A stretch of DNA of 64,000 nucleotides from Saccoglossus kowalevskii (taxonomy: Eukaryota > Hemichordata > Enteropneusta > Harrimaniidae). How positions within the stretch are numbered: position 1 is the stretch's first letter; every line of letters starts with the position of its first letter. Location of the stretch: positions 110,996-174,995 of the forward strand of contig NW_003140832.1 in assembly GCF_000003605.2 (NCBI RefSeq), read 5' to 3'. The notes under the pieces were generated by a model that saw only the letters and a list, made by a program, of their open reading frames with translations, was not told the origin of the DNA and did not search any database. Below, in pieces: positions 25,032-37,694 of this stretch. The translations under genes and the position numbers were made by a program.

Positions 25032-26772
25032 TCATTTTGAATTGACAGCGTGAACGTCGTTGTCTATTAGTTTAGCCGAGCATACTTTTACTACCGAGGA
25101 CAATCTGATTTACCGTTTTCATGATTGGAACACATGCTGGCGATGTTGGAGACGCACAAGTGTTTTATTTTTGATGCTGGATCGTAAGAACATCCATCGA
25201 CACATCTTTAGTGTGTTCTTAGTCTGATCAAACGACGGTGGCAACGTGGGCTAATACGTCTTCTTATTCTCAAAAAATCGGGCGTGTACGAGTTTAATAT
25301 ACCGTCTATTCCAAGTACACTTACCAGTTTGAAAACAAATGCGAAATTATTTATAAATACCACTTTTTTTATTTTATACACATATGCGTCCGAAATCCAT
25401 TGAAATAGTGCATGCAAAAATCTGTTTCATGGAGCCCGTTCTCATCAATAACTGAAATTCACAGAACTTGTATGACGGATCTATCATTTCCGAATATGTC
25501 ATCTTGGAATTGACATTTAATGGGGAGCTAAAATTTCGGTACAGGCGGTACTTGTTATTTCACTAGGAACTCTTACCACGGAACGTACGTTAGCCGCTAC
25601 TCAGAATGAATTGACTTTGCGGTGACTGAATTTCAAAGCAATAGTCAAAACTTAGTTCACACTATCGAAATATTTAAATTTAAAGCACATTTTAATATAA
25701 TCTAGTAGTCCATTCGCCGATGTATATATCATGTTACGGGAAAAGATTTTCACATACGTATTTGTTGCATCTTTGTGGGCGCCAACCAGTCTTTACAGTT
25801 TTTGTCTTGACGCGCGTTCTCGATTGATCCAATAATGAAAATTGGTAACTTATCTGCGGGAGTAAATAATTTATGAACACCGCAATAACTCTTTGTAATT
25901 TTAAACAACCAGGAATAATATACAACTGAATTGTTTCGACTGAGGCGGAAATGTAGATTTCATTTCATAACGTTTGGGGCAATTCCTCAATGACGATGTG
26001 CTTCGATCGATAACAACTAAGCACCGACGAGATATTTCATATAGTTTCGAATATTCATTATTGGAATAGTAAAAAAAACAACTATATTGAAGTATTTCCG
26101 GTAGCCAGCCCTACCATGGATGCGATATTTTGAGTCACGACTTTAAATTAACAGGGTAACAAGACTGCTGTTAAAACAATTCATCGTATACAGTTACATT
26201 GACATTCAATTTGTGACTCGACACAAGGAAACTATAGAGTATACTGCACGCCTACGCTTTAGTATATCGCCAATAGCATCTATTCTGTTGTGAAATGATA
26301 TGATATTGTGATATTGACACGCTTACAATAAAGCATTGCCCGTGACAATATTTTACTCGCTTTGATGTTTGCCGCAATTTCCTGTTTCTGTGTTTCCAGT
26401 GCCTTTCGACGAACAGTCATGACCACTGTCTCCTTGAAAGTTGTCAATATACACGAGATTCAAATGACCATCGAGATATCATTGCGAGCGAGAGTCACGT
26501 GGCCTTCTCTACCCCTCAAATAGTGCACAGCGCTCTGAACTACTCAAAATTTGTCATGAATTCATCACCATTGGATTAATTTCTCGAAAACTTTTATTGG
26601 AGTACTACCTTGGGTCTTATTGAATTTCTAAGGAGTCTGCTATTCAATACGTTTTGCAATGTGTGACCAGAATGTTAAATTTCCTTCAAAGTTTGATGAA
26701 ATTCAAATTTTAGAAGCTGCTAAAAATGCTGTGAATCGTTAGTGGATAATCACCGACTCGGGTACTCCTCTA
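25032..26772. other. Gene-free interval
   Basis: No supported gene. Only short frames without motifs (25208-25417 and 25734-25925, minus strand). Confidence 0.5.
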
Positions 26773-27164
26773 ATACCGTGTTCACACGTGTGCGACAAAA
26801 CCGGCTTCACTAATTTGCTAAACAATCGTTAACAGTGGTTTTAATTGGGCTTGTATTCATACGTGTATGAAGACTAAACTGAACGGCGTTGTTATCGGTC
26901 GCCATGTTTCTTTGAAATACTTGCAATGAATGGAACGCCAGAGCGAGGCTGGGATTGAGGGCGTGCTTTTAAGGCGGCGTTATTGTTCAAACGTTTTAAA
27001 ATCGTTTCTGTAAGTACGGGTCCAGTAAGTGCCGGACTTTTTACAACGTCTTAAACTAAATCGGCGTTGGATCGGCTTATCTTGTTCATACGTGTTTCAA
27101 CGCAGGCTTAACTATAACACTGGTCTCCATGAACCGTTTTTTGGCACACATGTGAACACGGTAT
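26773..27164 (+). mobile_element. MITE C, complete copy (392 bp)
   Basis: The terminal inverted repeats are 21 bp (26773-26793 and 27144-27164) with one mismatch. They begin ATACCGTGTTCACACGTGTG on the left and ATACCGTGTTCACATGTGTG on the right. Immediate flanks are compatible with a TA duplication, but this cannot be separated from the palindromic ends. The interior repeats ACGTGT-type words (for example CATACGTGTATGA), so the transposase-like end motif is echoed inside. There is no coding frame. A second copy lies inverted at 37317-37618. Superfamily undetermined. Confidence 0.85.
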
Positions 27165-29089
27165 ACAATGCATATTTCTTCGTTGTATCCATTCAAAGAC
27201 ACAACCGCAAGCTGGGAATTTTCTTAGTTTTCTATGAATTATACAGTGCAAGACACAAAGCTAGGGCTTTGCATATAAACGTACTTATAAAGAACTGTAT
27301 TAGCCGATCCCCAGCTTCCATTCAAACTCAAGTATCAATGATGATTGGCTCATAAGCTGAACTTTAACACGCCCATAATGCGCGCGCATGTCTGCACGTA
27401 ACTTAGCAACTATGACCGCCAACATTTTCAAAGTGAGGCCCTTGCTGATTGGATAATGATCTCATTACTCTTAATGGAACTAACGTTGACGTCACAATAA
27501 CATTTCCGCATTGGTCAATTTGTATTTAACATCCATTTTGATTTATAACAATTGTGTATAATTTATAAAATGTTTACAACCACAGCGTTATGCCCTTTAC
27601 TGTACATAGCATGGTATGTTGAATACTGGGTGCGAAGATGGGGGAAATAATAGAATACTATTCCTAGGGTGACAACAATACTCGTGTCCAACAAATCAAT
27701 GATTGGCTGATTGCTTTGTGACGTTGCATGAGCTGTCAATCATTCTCAGTTCAGTACCGATGGGGAAATCACGCAATGTCGCGTGAGGGCGTTTACAGGC
27801 GTTAACTCTGACCGTAATTATCGTGCTTTCAGAGAACATAAAATTCGCATGCCAAATTTTGATTGTTAACACATTGTGCACTGTGTATTGGACGTTTACA
27901 GTAATGCACGACGTTTTCAGAACAATCTTCCAAATATGGAATTGAATATAATATCATATGCAGAATAATTATAATGATTAGATAAATATACTACATGTGT
28001 TACCAAATTGCTTTATGTTCTAACCTAGATCTCGATCATCGGTCTGATTAGCCGATAGATCATGTTACACCGCGGGATAATGAACACACAAAACAGGGAC
28101 GACTTGCGTCATACATATCTGATTATCTATTTTATGATTGTCTCTCAACAATGACTGCCCCATTTTTGTCCATTCTACGAGCTTCATGCTGATGACATCT
28201 GCGCGTAACCACATAATTGAACAATGCAGTTTTGAAGTGGGTCTTCATATTGTATTAGAACAAAAAGAACCGACGCAGTTAGACGACTATATTTTGAACC
28301 GATTATTGGTTTAAAATGAAAGTGAGAATTTCAACAATATTAAAAATATGTGAAATTTCATCAATTTCAGATAGCTGTCAATATGTGTATCCATCTTACG
28401 AAAATTATTCTCCGAGGCGCAAACATGTTGATTAATCGTCACATGGGCAAAAGCAAGAAAATGATTGTGATTAATGCTCAATATACCCTTCGACAACGAA
28501 ATACGAAGACAGTTATAAAAAACAGTAATGCGAGCAGATAATGTGTATCAAGTTTAAATTCATTATGTTTTTTCTGACAGTAGTCTTGTCAGTAAAAATA
28601 ACGAACACAACATTTCGATCGTAAGTGTATTTGTTCACATAACACGATTTCGATTTGGCCAATTTCAAAGATTATTATTAGAAACAAATAGAATGTCTAT
28701 GTACCTCTATTTGGGTAACTATCTAGTTAATATTGACACCTTGTATTCACCGCGTCGAATTCAACTAATCATATGAACCGTTTTCTGTAAATCAATTCTT
28801 TGAAATTATGTATTATATTCTCAGAACATTCTTAGCTGTGCTTGTTTGACTTCAGTACTTTTCAATCCAAGCACAATGGACACAACCAATTTTACTAGGC
28901 GTACTGGGTGGTAAACACGACAATAAGAAAATTGTATACAGTATGCACTTTCATATTCATGTTTTTATTCCACTCACATAACGCATATGCTATGTTGAGA
29001 CCGGAAATTCATCTATGGTAGGCCACATGGTAGGGCGTAGGCCGTTGTACTATATATTATTCCTGTTAAGAGAAAATGAGGTACTAGAG
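27165..29089. other. Gene-free interval
   Basis: No gene, RNA or repeat could be supported. Confidence 0.5.
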
Positions 29090-29680
29090 ACTCCAAACTT
29101 GGCACAAATGTTCCTCTCCACCTGATACAGCAACTTTTTAAAACAAAAGGTCCAAGGTTAAGGACACAATATGTATTATTGTATTTTTGTACTATAACCA
29201 AATTAACACACATCATCTATTTACGATTTCCAAGACCTTGTCACACTTTGAGGTCAAAGATCTTGACCTTGGTCAAATGAGTTCCTGTATTTTTGTTATA
29301 TAGCAGCTTTCAAACTTGACAACGTGTTCACATGAGACTCGCGATCCCCGTGTAAATTTTTGGACCAAAGGTCAAGGTCACATTATTCTGTTTATGTGCG
29401 ATAAGTACTTAGTAGCAAAGGGAACAGGTAGAAACATCAAACTGAAAAAACATGTTTCACATGTAACCTACAAGCTATGACAAGTTTTATCACAGATCAA
29501 GGTTACATTACACTGTGACAGTTCGAATACAAGATAACGAACACAATAAACTTTACACGCATGTGACCAACAAGATGTATGTGTATATATATTATTACAA
29601 GGGAATACTATTCACTACCTTCAAACTTGGCACACATGTTCCTTAGATGACTTTATGTTAAGGTTAAAGGCCAAGGAAAT
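29090..29680. repeat. Diverged minisatellite, about 110-bp units
   Basis: Related phrases recur in order: AAACTTGGCACAAATGTTCC (29094), CAAACTTGACAACGTGTTCA (29309), a CATGTTTCACATGTAACC block (about 29450), AACTTTACACGCATGTGACC (about 29550) and AAACTTGGCACACATGTTCC (29627). Each is followed by an AAGGTCAAGGTCACA-type phrase such as CCAAAGGTCAAGGTCACATT. Spacing is roughly 110-120 bp or a multiple, with one shorter step. The strong divergence implies an old array. Confidence 0.7.
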
Positions 29681-29975
29681 ATATATTGTATAAGCGTGTT
29701 GAAACAATCCAAGGAAGATTTTGACGCCCAGTGTGAATATGTTATGTTGATACAAACGAAACTGGGAACTTTCCATGACCGTCGTTTTTTTAAATCAATA
29801 TGACTTATCATTTTGAGTGGAGGGACGTATTTTTTTTCGGCATAGACGACTGAATGTAATCAACTATTTTCAAGTTGTATTTGAAGCAGTGGTTTTACGC
29901 ATGGGCGATGGGGAGCGTTATTTTTAGTGTCACTAAATATCAGTATTTTGTGTATCTCACTACGATTCAACATTT
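29681..29975. other. Gene-free interval
   Basis: Short AT-rich stretch, nothing recognised. Confidence 0.5.
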
Positions 29976-30024
29976 TCATTGAATGGCACCCGAATGTTGA
30001 ACACATTCGCGTGCCATTCAATGA
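29976..30024. repeat. 22-bp-stem near-perfect hairpin
   Basis: The arm at 29976-29997 (TCATTGAATGGCACCCGAAT...) and the arm at 30003-30024 (...GCGTGCCATTCAATGA) pair at 21 of 22 positions around a 5-nt loop, TGAAC. The total length (49 nt) is short for an animal pre-miRNA, and there is no Helitron-type spacing to a CTRR end. Its role is unknown. Confidence 0.95.
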
Positions 30025-30238
30025 TCTAATCATCTCGGCCATAAAGGGAAGAGAAATTTACTCTAATAATGCGGCAGTAATTATGAAAATGCGATAAGCG
30101 TTCGACGATTCATAACCACTTGTTGGTTAGAGCATATTACCAAAAAGCGGAGCTCGCGTCACGTGATTATGAGCAGTTAGCATCAAATTGTATACAAATA
30201 TCGTTTATAAAAATTGCTTCTGGCGAATTCCAACGTGT

Positions 30239-30278
30239 GCGACCAATCACGTGCGACCAATCACGTGCGACCAATCAC
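30239..30278 (+). promoter_or_regulatory. Three tandem CCAAT plus CACGTG units
   Basis: The 14-bp unit GCGACCAATCACGT occurs almost three times. Each unit holds a CCAAT box (NF-Y type), and the two complete junctions create TCACGTG, an E-box. Another TCACGTGA lies at about 30159. Tandem CCAAT and E-box sites are typical of promoters or enhancers, but no first exon is recognisable downstream, so this may be a simple tandem duplication. Confidence 0.4.
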
Positions 30279-33200
30279 CATCATTCAACAAACCATCATT
30301 ACAGACGCAGTCGCGGTACTTTCATCCCTTGGAGGTATATTGGGCGATTCGTGACGTAAACAATTACTGCCGGCGAACTATACTGAAAGGTTGTCCTTGG
30401 GAGGAATTTTCATCATAATTTACCTTTGAAAATTATGTGTTCGTATATGTACGGTAATAGTTAATTTGCTGTGAACTATTCATATACGAGGCAACAATTT
30501 GCCTACAGGCTATTTTATCCATTAACGTCCTGCATTTTTAAAATGGAATTACGGCCAATTTAATCTCAATTTTTATACAATTTGAATTTGCATAGTTACT
30601 ATATTTCAACATTTTATACTCCTTACACAATGTCGTTCTACTTGGATAAGTTTGCTTTTAACACGAGGACAATGCGTAACGGTATTTATGTCCACTTACC
30701 ATATCCTTGAGTGGCAAATTACGTTTTCCTCGCTGTGTGAGTGTTTGTTTGTGCTTCAGTTTCGTGTGTGTTGGAATTATGCTACGAGAGTTATTTATTT
30801 TGGTGCTTTAAAGTGGCGTGAGACTGAGCTTGTGTAACACACCGATATACTTATGTACTTGATATGCGCCTAAGCACACACCGTATCGGATCGTACATAT
30901 GCAGCGAATTACGTTCTCAGTTTACTTTGCTATGTCCCCGGTGTAATCTACAGTTCACACTATAACATAGGTCAAGCAAATCCTATTTCACAAATCTGAA
31001 AACAGAACTGAAGTACCCGAGGGTTGTGCTAAATTACATTCAATATCGTATTGCCATTCCAATATAATACAAGCAATCAGCATAAGAGAACACATCTAAT
31101 CATGGACAAACTAAATATTATATTGAATTCACATCGAGAGTATCAATTTTATGTTGGAAAAGGGCGGATCTTAGAACAAATATTTGAGATTTGTTTCAAC
31201 TGTCGACTGCTCGCCTGTAAAGATATTGGTAATCCCCGCAATGATCAATATGACAGCAGTATTAAACGCGCAGTGGTCGGCGATAAATTGTCAGCGAGAC
31301 GGAACATGCATATAAATTAGACCTATACACGTATCTGTACAGTGTTACGCTGCTATAAGCTGTGTCTATTTTTTTATATACTGTAAAATGTGATCATGTT
31401 GTGCAGGACACATGGAACATGTGGCGCGATCCATGAATAGGTCAGTTGGGTATATGAAATAGATCTTGAATAGAAACACTTGGCAGGAAGTATATTACTA
31501 CAATATTAAATAGTAAACACATCCGCAGGAAGGAAAACACAGAGACAGTATAGTTTACAATGGCAGTATCGTGTGTTTACTTAGATATGATATTTCGATT
31601 GAAGATCGAACAGAATGTTTTGTTGAACAAAATGTGACGCATGTGTTATATATCATCGATCATCGATCACGCGATTACTAAAATCCGATCAACTCAAAAA
31701 ATGCAACCCTCTTTCTAAAAACACGTATACGAGTCTTTTTAAATGTACTATGTAACCATATGTCACGTAGGTAGAGTGTAAGTGGAACCTCTACGTCTGA
31801 GTAGAAACCACTTTCGAATAATCAGGTTTTATATAAATGCATTGTCTTATTTTTACTAACAACCGACACTCGTTCATCCATATGTCGATTGTGCAAGGTG
31901 GAACATATGGCACAGACGGTAAATAGTTTCGTTCACCCATGCATATAACTGGTTTTGTAAATGTAGTTCAACAAAACTGCATCTCCTATAGCTGTACCTT
32001 AATATTTTAGTTCAACATACTAAGACACTCAATGGCGCATCGACGTAAACAAATATACTAGTAGTCCACATAGCTAGGTATACCCCAGAAATAAACCCAT
32101 TTAAACATGTGTTCGAGAAGGCATTGATGAGACCCGTTACAGTTCTGATGTTTATACAATATATTTGCGGAAACTACCGATAAAGATCGTGATCATGGGG
32201 CGCGTATTACAAAAACAGTTTTATATATGTATGTGATTTGGATGGTTTCCCTGACAACTAAGTAACATTAAACATATATACGAGGAAAGGTATTGCAATG
32301 TTAATTTCATTTAAAGTTGAACAGAACTGTGATCTGCAGAATATGTTACAGTGTTCTCACTGATTAGTATATGTGCATCACGATGTTCGGACTCGATGTT
32401 CTGTCACTAAAGCAGTTACATCTAACTTCGCTTCATGCTTTCCCGTGATTCCATGTTACTATATGCTATCGGAGTAGACACAACTACGTAGGAAGTATAC
32501 AAAGTCGGTTTTATACCTGTGGAGTCATAGATACCACATAAAATAAGCCTGCGCCATATCTTCCAGCGAAGAATACGGAGTTAGACACATTCACACCTCG
32601 AACGCCTTTCATATTAAGATATAGTCACGACAATCCACCCTGTCCACATATACACACGACACTATAATAATAAAGCTATATACAAATATCCATTCAAAAT
32701 ATTGAATTCCATTGCCTAATGATCTGTTTGTGCATGACTAGGCTTGACAGCAGTGATGATAATATTGCAAATGGGATAATAGAAGATACATGAATGGGCG
32801 GAAAAGAACTCTCGGAAATATTTTTTGTGACTAGAGGACTAACATGATTTGCTGGGCACGGCAGGGCTAATAATGTAAAATTGGGTCACCCATGAAGCAC
32901 TCATTTAGCCTGCTTGGCACGCACGTAATTAAAATCTTCGTACATCGTGGAGGTCGTCTTTTAGTGAAGGTAATTTGCTTTGTATAAATTCAACAGAATT
33001 GTATGTGCAATTTGGAAATCCAGCCTACAAATGGATTTGCAATGCACGTAAGGCAAAACATGGGTGGCAATGCTATGCTAGAGAAGAAACACAATAATAA
33101 ATACAAATAACCGTCACGTGTCTCCGGTGTATGCATTGTCAACTGATTTGCGGGAAATGTCACCCGTCGTTACAATATGAACTGAATCTTCGCTAATGAG

Positions 33201-35072
33201 TACAAGACCGCACAATGTGAAATTACAAACAAGACGCAACAGCAGTCAACTACAGAGCACAGAAACCTAATGCAGATCGGCGGACCCAGACTGAATTTGT
33301 AATAATATTATCAGCGACAGTGAATGAATCGTGTCTTAAATATAATTTGTGGTTATTCGAGAAAAGCTTCATTGATCAAGTAAGCCTGGATTGAGACGAC
33401 ACTTTCAAATGTATCCCCTCATACATATTGCGGGTGTAAATTGGATAAAGAAGATCATACTACACTGGATCATAATAAAATGATATGTGAAGCATGACAT
33501 ATCAAAAACGTGACTACGAATATTTTGGGACTGAAATATTTACTTTCCACAACGTATGATGTAAGTTGGTCGAATGTCACTGTGGAAACCACATATGCGA
33601 TGCACGTTGACGTGTGTTTTGTGGAAATGCGCGAAAACAAATCTGAAGCTATACTATAATACTATAATTAATTGGTATTAGACCGTCTAAAATTACATGT
33701 TTTGGGATTAGTCAACAACTTCCTCTTCTTAGACCCAAAACATCCGTGGTATCAAACGATCAATTACAAATAAATCATAATCACTCATATTTGACACATA
33801 CACGGGCAATACTAGCCTCATTTAATTAAAACAAAAGCTCGAGTGATATAGTTACAATATATCAATAGTGACGAACCAGCAGCGACGTTTCGATCAGGGG
33901 AGAATGTTGCGATATGAAACGGTTGTATTACGTGTGATGCGTTGTGAGATTTTGCGATGGCGTTCCCTTTAGGTTTAAGATTTCAAGTTGAATATAACAT
34001 GTTCGCTGCAGTTGTAATTGCAAGGGTTTTTGTAGACTATGGATTAAAGGACGACGACATTATGAATCATGATGGAATTACATTGACATGCTGTTTATTC
34101 TTCAAAACAGGACGTACGGTAGTTACTGAGTAACTGATGAGATGTGGGATTCACCGGACGCTGCATCGATCACTTAATTTATCTAAACCCGAGTCATAGA
34201 TCTCAATAATTCTAGTCGACTAAACTTTATTACACGCCCTGGCACGAAGCAACAAATCAACAGTAATTCACTCCATAGGGAAAGCTCTTAAAGAATCAAT
34301 ATATTAAAGTTCAAAAGTTACAGTCTAGTAGCAATCATAGTTGTTACTATAGAAAATCAAATCAATGTTGATTTTTATTTTTGAAATATCACATTTGTGT
34401 CGACGGATTCTATATGAAATTCCCAACGATGGTGCTCTGTTAGCGCGTATAACATTCATTTTAAGTCAAGATACAATAAATAAATACAAGTTGCGCATCG
34501 CCATGGTGATACTTGTTTTCACAACGCTGAATCACATAAGTTATTTATGCCAATTCCCATACGTTTAGAAATAAAAGTACACGAAACGCAAACCGAGTGA
34601 ACACCGCCATCGCATGAACTATTCGTTCATGATAAAGAAATCATCAGCGAAGGAGCCTTTCGGCGTAGTTGCAAGCAGCCTATATTTACTTGTTGAAAAC
34701 TAGATAACGTGAATTTATATTGAGAGTTGATCAATTGGAGACATTATGCAATTTGCAGATCATTCCAGTTTTTCCATTCAATGATTTACTTGAAACGTAC
34801 ATCGTCTGTGATGCTGATTCCCAGACAGCACATACACACAATTCTGAAGTGAGCATATATAATATAAAGGATTCATCATACCTTATGTAAATGACTGCAG
34901 CAAAAGTCTCTTCACTACCCCAAATAAGTCGTATACAAGAATACCTATCGCTGCCAACGATTACACAAGTCGTCGTGTTTTATACATGTGTTTTCATCCA
35001 GACAGATCATTAGATGGTCTGTTCCATTTCTCCATAGGTGTGTTATCTATGTTCAGCTCGCCACGTACTCTA
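30279..35072. other. Gene-free interval up to the assembly gap
   Basis: Nearly 4.8 kb without a supported gene. Frames reach only 89 codons (31051-31320 plus strand) and show no motif. No clear transposon ends or tandem repeats were seen. Confidence 0.5.
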
Positions 35073-35679
35073 NNNNNNNNNNNNNNNNNNNNNNNNNNNN
35101 NNNNNNNNNNNNNNNNNNNNNNNNNNNNNNNNNNNNNNNNNNNNNNNNNNNNNNNNNNNNNNNNNNNNNNNNNNNNNNNNNNNNNNNNNNNNNNNNNNNN
35201 NNNNNNNNNNNNNNNNNNNNNNNNNNNNNNNNNNNNNNNNNNNNNNNNNNNNNNNNNNNNNNNNNNNNNNNNNNNNNNNNNNNNNNNNNNNNNNNNNNNN
35301 NNNNNNNNNNNNNNNNNNNNNNNNNNNNNNNNNNNNNNNNNNNNNNNNNNNNNNNNNNNNNNNNNNNNNNNNNNNNNNNNNNNNNNNNNNNNNNNNNNNN
35401 NNNNNNNNNNNNNNNNNNNNNNNNNNNNNNNNNNNNNNNNNNNNNNNNNNNNNNNNNNNNNNNNNNNNNNNNNNNNNNNNNNNNNNNNNNNNNNNNNNNN
35501 NNNNNNNNNNNNNNNNNNNNNNNNNNNNNNNNNNNNNNNNNNNNNNNNNNNNNNNNNNNNNNNNNNNNNNNNNNNNNNNNNNNNNNNNNNNNNNNNNNNN
35601 NNNNNNNNNNNNNNNNNNNNNNNNNNNNNNNNNNNNNNNNNNNNNNNNNNNNNNNNNNNNNNNNNNNNNNNNNNNNNNN
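35073..35679. other. Assembly gap, 607 N
   Basis: An unbroken run of N. It ends directly in a (TTTA)n tract, so the gap was probably caused by a long array of that repeat. Long open frames spanning it are artefacts. Confidence 1.
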
Positions 35680-35696
35680 TTTATTTATTTATTTAT
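35680..35696. repeat. (TTTA)n at gap edge
   Basis: About four TTTA units abut the N run. They are likely the visible end of a longer array inside the gap. Confidence 0.9.
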
Positions 35697-36589
35697 AGTA
35701 TTAGATAGTATCGGAATACGCTTATATAAATATGTATCTAAGCTCGTGTTTTATGTGTGTTTCGTGTTTTAATTTTCACATTATGCCTGTGACCCTTCTT
35801 GAATTTGGAGGTTTTGCCGTCATGATAAAAATGTTTATACTTGGAATAGTACATCTAAAAATTACGCCAGTCTCTTCAAATTGGCTGTTTTATTTCTCTC
35901 GACAAGGGGAAGCCGAACAAATTCCCAAAGTGTATTCATCAATTTGTAAACAGAAAAAATAGTGTGAGTTAATATCCATGGGAAAGCAATAATCACATGT
36001 GGTTGATGGGTAAAAAGTATTGCCTTGGGAGTGAACAACGGTATGTCCTGCTCTCATGACACTACCTGACGTAACTAGTGATATGCTCAGTGTCACTATG
36101 TGTGCCAACCTCTGGACATGTACGACGTGCTTGGAAATTGTGCGAGTCCTTTAACAAAGTTGGCGCATGCGTCAATACACATAATATTGTTCAGAAAAGT
36201 CAACATGGGGAGTGCAGGTCTTCGAGGTACAAATAATTGGCAAAGATTTTTCCCATGAAAGGATCTTCACTATGGCAACGATATACGTCATTGCAACTCA
36301 TGAGCATGAAATCATACAATATTCATAACTTTTTTTTTTAAATTTATTCACAACATCGGTGAAATCCTACTATACATGATACAATCTATCAATCAAAGAT
36401 GGTATTAAAACACTATTCAAATACCATTACTAATATTATTTCTAGTGTAGACATCTGTCAGCTGACCCTCTCAAGTAAGATAATAAATACAGATTAATGC
36501 ATTTCAATAAAAAATACAAAATACCAACGTTACCTAGTAAGTCTTGTAATTGAAAATATACGCATGACGTTTCTAATAATTGTTATTAT
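35697..36589. other. Gene-free interval
   Basis: Opposite-strand short frames near 35732-36108 have no motif. Nothing else seen. Confidence 0.5.
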
Positions 36590-36878
36590 TATACATCTGT
36601 AATCGTAACGCCATAAATTTAATATCTTGTAATCTGTGATTTACAGCACAGGGGCTGGACTCGATTAGTTGCTAATCGCAACTATTTTCGACCTCTATTC
36701 CATTTGTATATTTTTGTTTAAATATAATTTGTGTGTTGTTAAGACTTACGTTTTTTGTTTGTTTGGAATAAACATATATTACGCGCGTAAGCGTCCTTTA
36801 ATGATAAAAACAAACTCAGACGATACGCCGTCGTATCGACCTCGGTCCATACTCAAGCTGTGCTGTCCTCGTGCATAC
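36590..36878 (+). repeat. Dispersed repeat X, copy 3
   Basis: In the opposite orientation to copies 1 and 2. It opens with TACATCTGTAATCGTAACGCC (compare GGCGTTACNGTGACAGATGTA inverted), has ATTACGCGCGTAAGCGTCC (compare copy 2 inverted, ATTACGCGCGTCAGCGTCC), and ends with 36814-36878, which matches copy 1 inverted at 52 of 65 bases. About 70 bp of extra sequence separates the first and second shared blocks relative to copy 2. Copy 3 thus joins blocks that copies 1 and 2 show separately. Confidence 0.65.
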
Positions 36879-36904
36879 TTTGATGTATTCTCGTATTATA
36901 TCAT

Positions 36905-37235
36905 ACAAACATTTTGGTTTCTCTTGGACAACTCTGGTTTGTCCTTAACTCTTACAGTGAGTGTTTTAGTTAAAAGTCCTGAAGTCGGGAGTCCAGTGCT
37001 TGGACCATTGCTATTCATACATGCGTTTGGGTTAACGAGTATTATTGAACGTCATTGAGTTTATCCTATCGCCTGTATGTTGATTTCACGTAGAGTATTT
37101 GTATATTTCATTCTACCACAATCCTTTGTGGAAAGACATTCAACTTCACGACTGCAGTGATTTAAAAAACTGGGCACAGGAAAAGAACTTCAACTAAACC
37201 CAGATAAAACAGAAAGTTTGTATTATTTGTAGACA
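36905..37235 (+). mobile_element. LINE fragment, reverse transcriptase, CR1/Jockey-like
   Basis: GSPVLGPLLF at 36987-37016 matches the QGSVLGPLLF box of non-LTR reverse transcriptases. About 20 codons on, YVDF (37076-37087) stands where the YADD catalytic box belongs, with both key positions degraded. About 35 codons further, in a shifted frame, LNPDKTE (37194-37214) matches the L.LN.DKTE motif. The spacings fit the CR1/Jockey side of the LINEs. A stop ends the first frame at 37056-37058, another follows the YVDF box, and at least one frameshift is present, so it is an inactive 5'-truncated relic. It sits between repeat X copy 3 and MITE C copy 2. Confidence 0.7.
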
Positions 37236-37316
37236 ATGTCACTTTGATCGACATATATAATGTCAAGTACATATGTTAATATTGACAGCTGTTTATTTAC
37301 AGGAAATATGCATATT

Positions 37317-37618
37317 ATACCGTGTTCACACGTGTACCAAGAAGCCAGTTTGGGAACTAGCTTTATAGTTAAGCCGGCGTTTATACACGTATGAACAAGA
37401 TAATCCGGCGCCATATCGATTTAGTTTAAGACCTAAAATGGCAAGTCTCGACTGGCACCCCGTACTTACGGTTTTAGTATGTGTGAACGATAACGGCGCC
37501 TTAGAATTACGCCCTAAATGTCAGCCTCGCTCTGGGATTACATTCATTGCAAGTATTTTAAATGAAACATGGCGGTCGATAACACCGCAAGTTCAGTTTC
37601 GTGTTTATACACGTGTAA
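37317..37618 (-). mobile_element. MITE C, truncated inverted copy
   Basis: It begins ATACCGTGTTCACACGTGT and follows the reverse complement of 26773-27164 through shared segments such as TTATCTTGTTCATACGTGT, TCTTAAACTAAATCG, CCAGAGCGAGGCTG and ATACTTGCAATGAATG. It lacks about 80 bp at the far end, including one terminal repeat. Identity is moderate, so the two copies are not recent sisters. Confidence 0.85.
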
Positions 37619-37639
37619 CGCGGAGCGCGTTTCATTACA

Positions 37640-37680
37640 TTGGCGAGACGCATTTGCCGAGTTGGGAGTTCGAATCTCAA
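37640..37680 (+). repeat. tRNA-like B box, probable SINE remnant
   Basis: GGAGTTCGAATCTC (37665-37678) matches the pol III B box well, and TGGCGAGACGC (from 37641) resembles a damaged A box. The spacing is shorter than in a tRNA, so this is more likely a deleted SINE head than a tRNA gene. Confidence 0.4.
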
Positions 37681-37694
37681 GTCCCATATTTATA

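Noticed and set aside
29976-30024. Hairpin as a canonical pre-miRNA or Helitron 3' end
   Set aside because: Total length and loop are too short for a pre-miRNA, and the spacing to a CTRR end is wrong for a Helitron.
34986-35772. Three long plus-strand open frames of about 240 codons
   Set aside because: They exist only because they run across the 607 N of the assembly gap.
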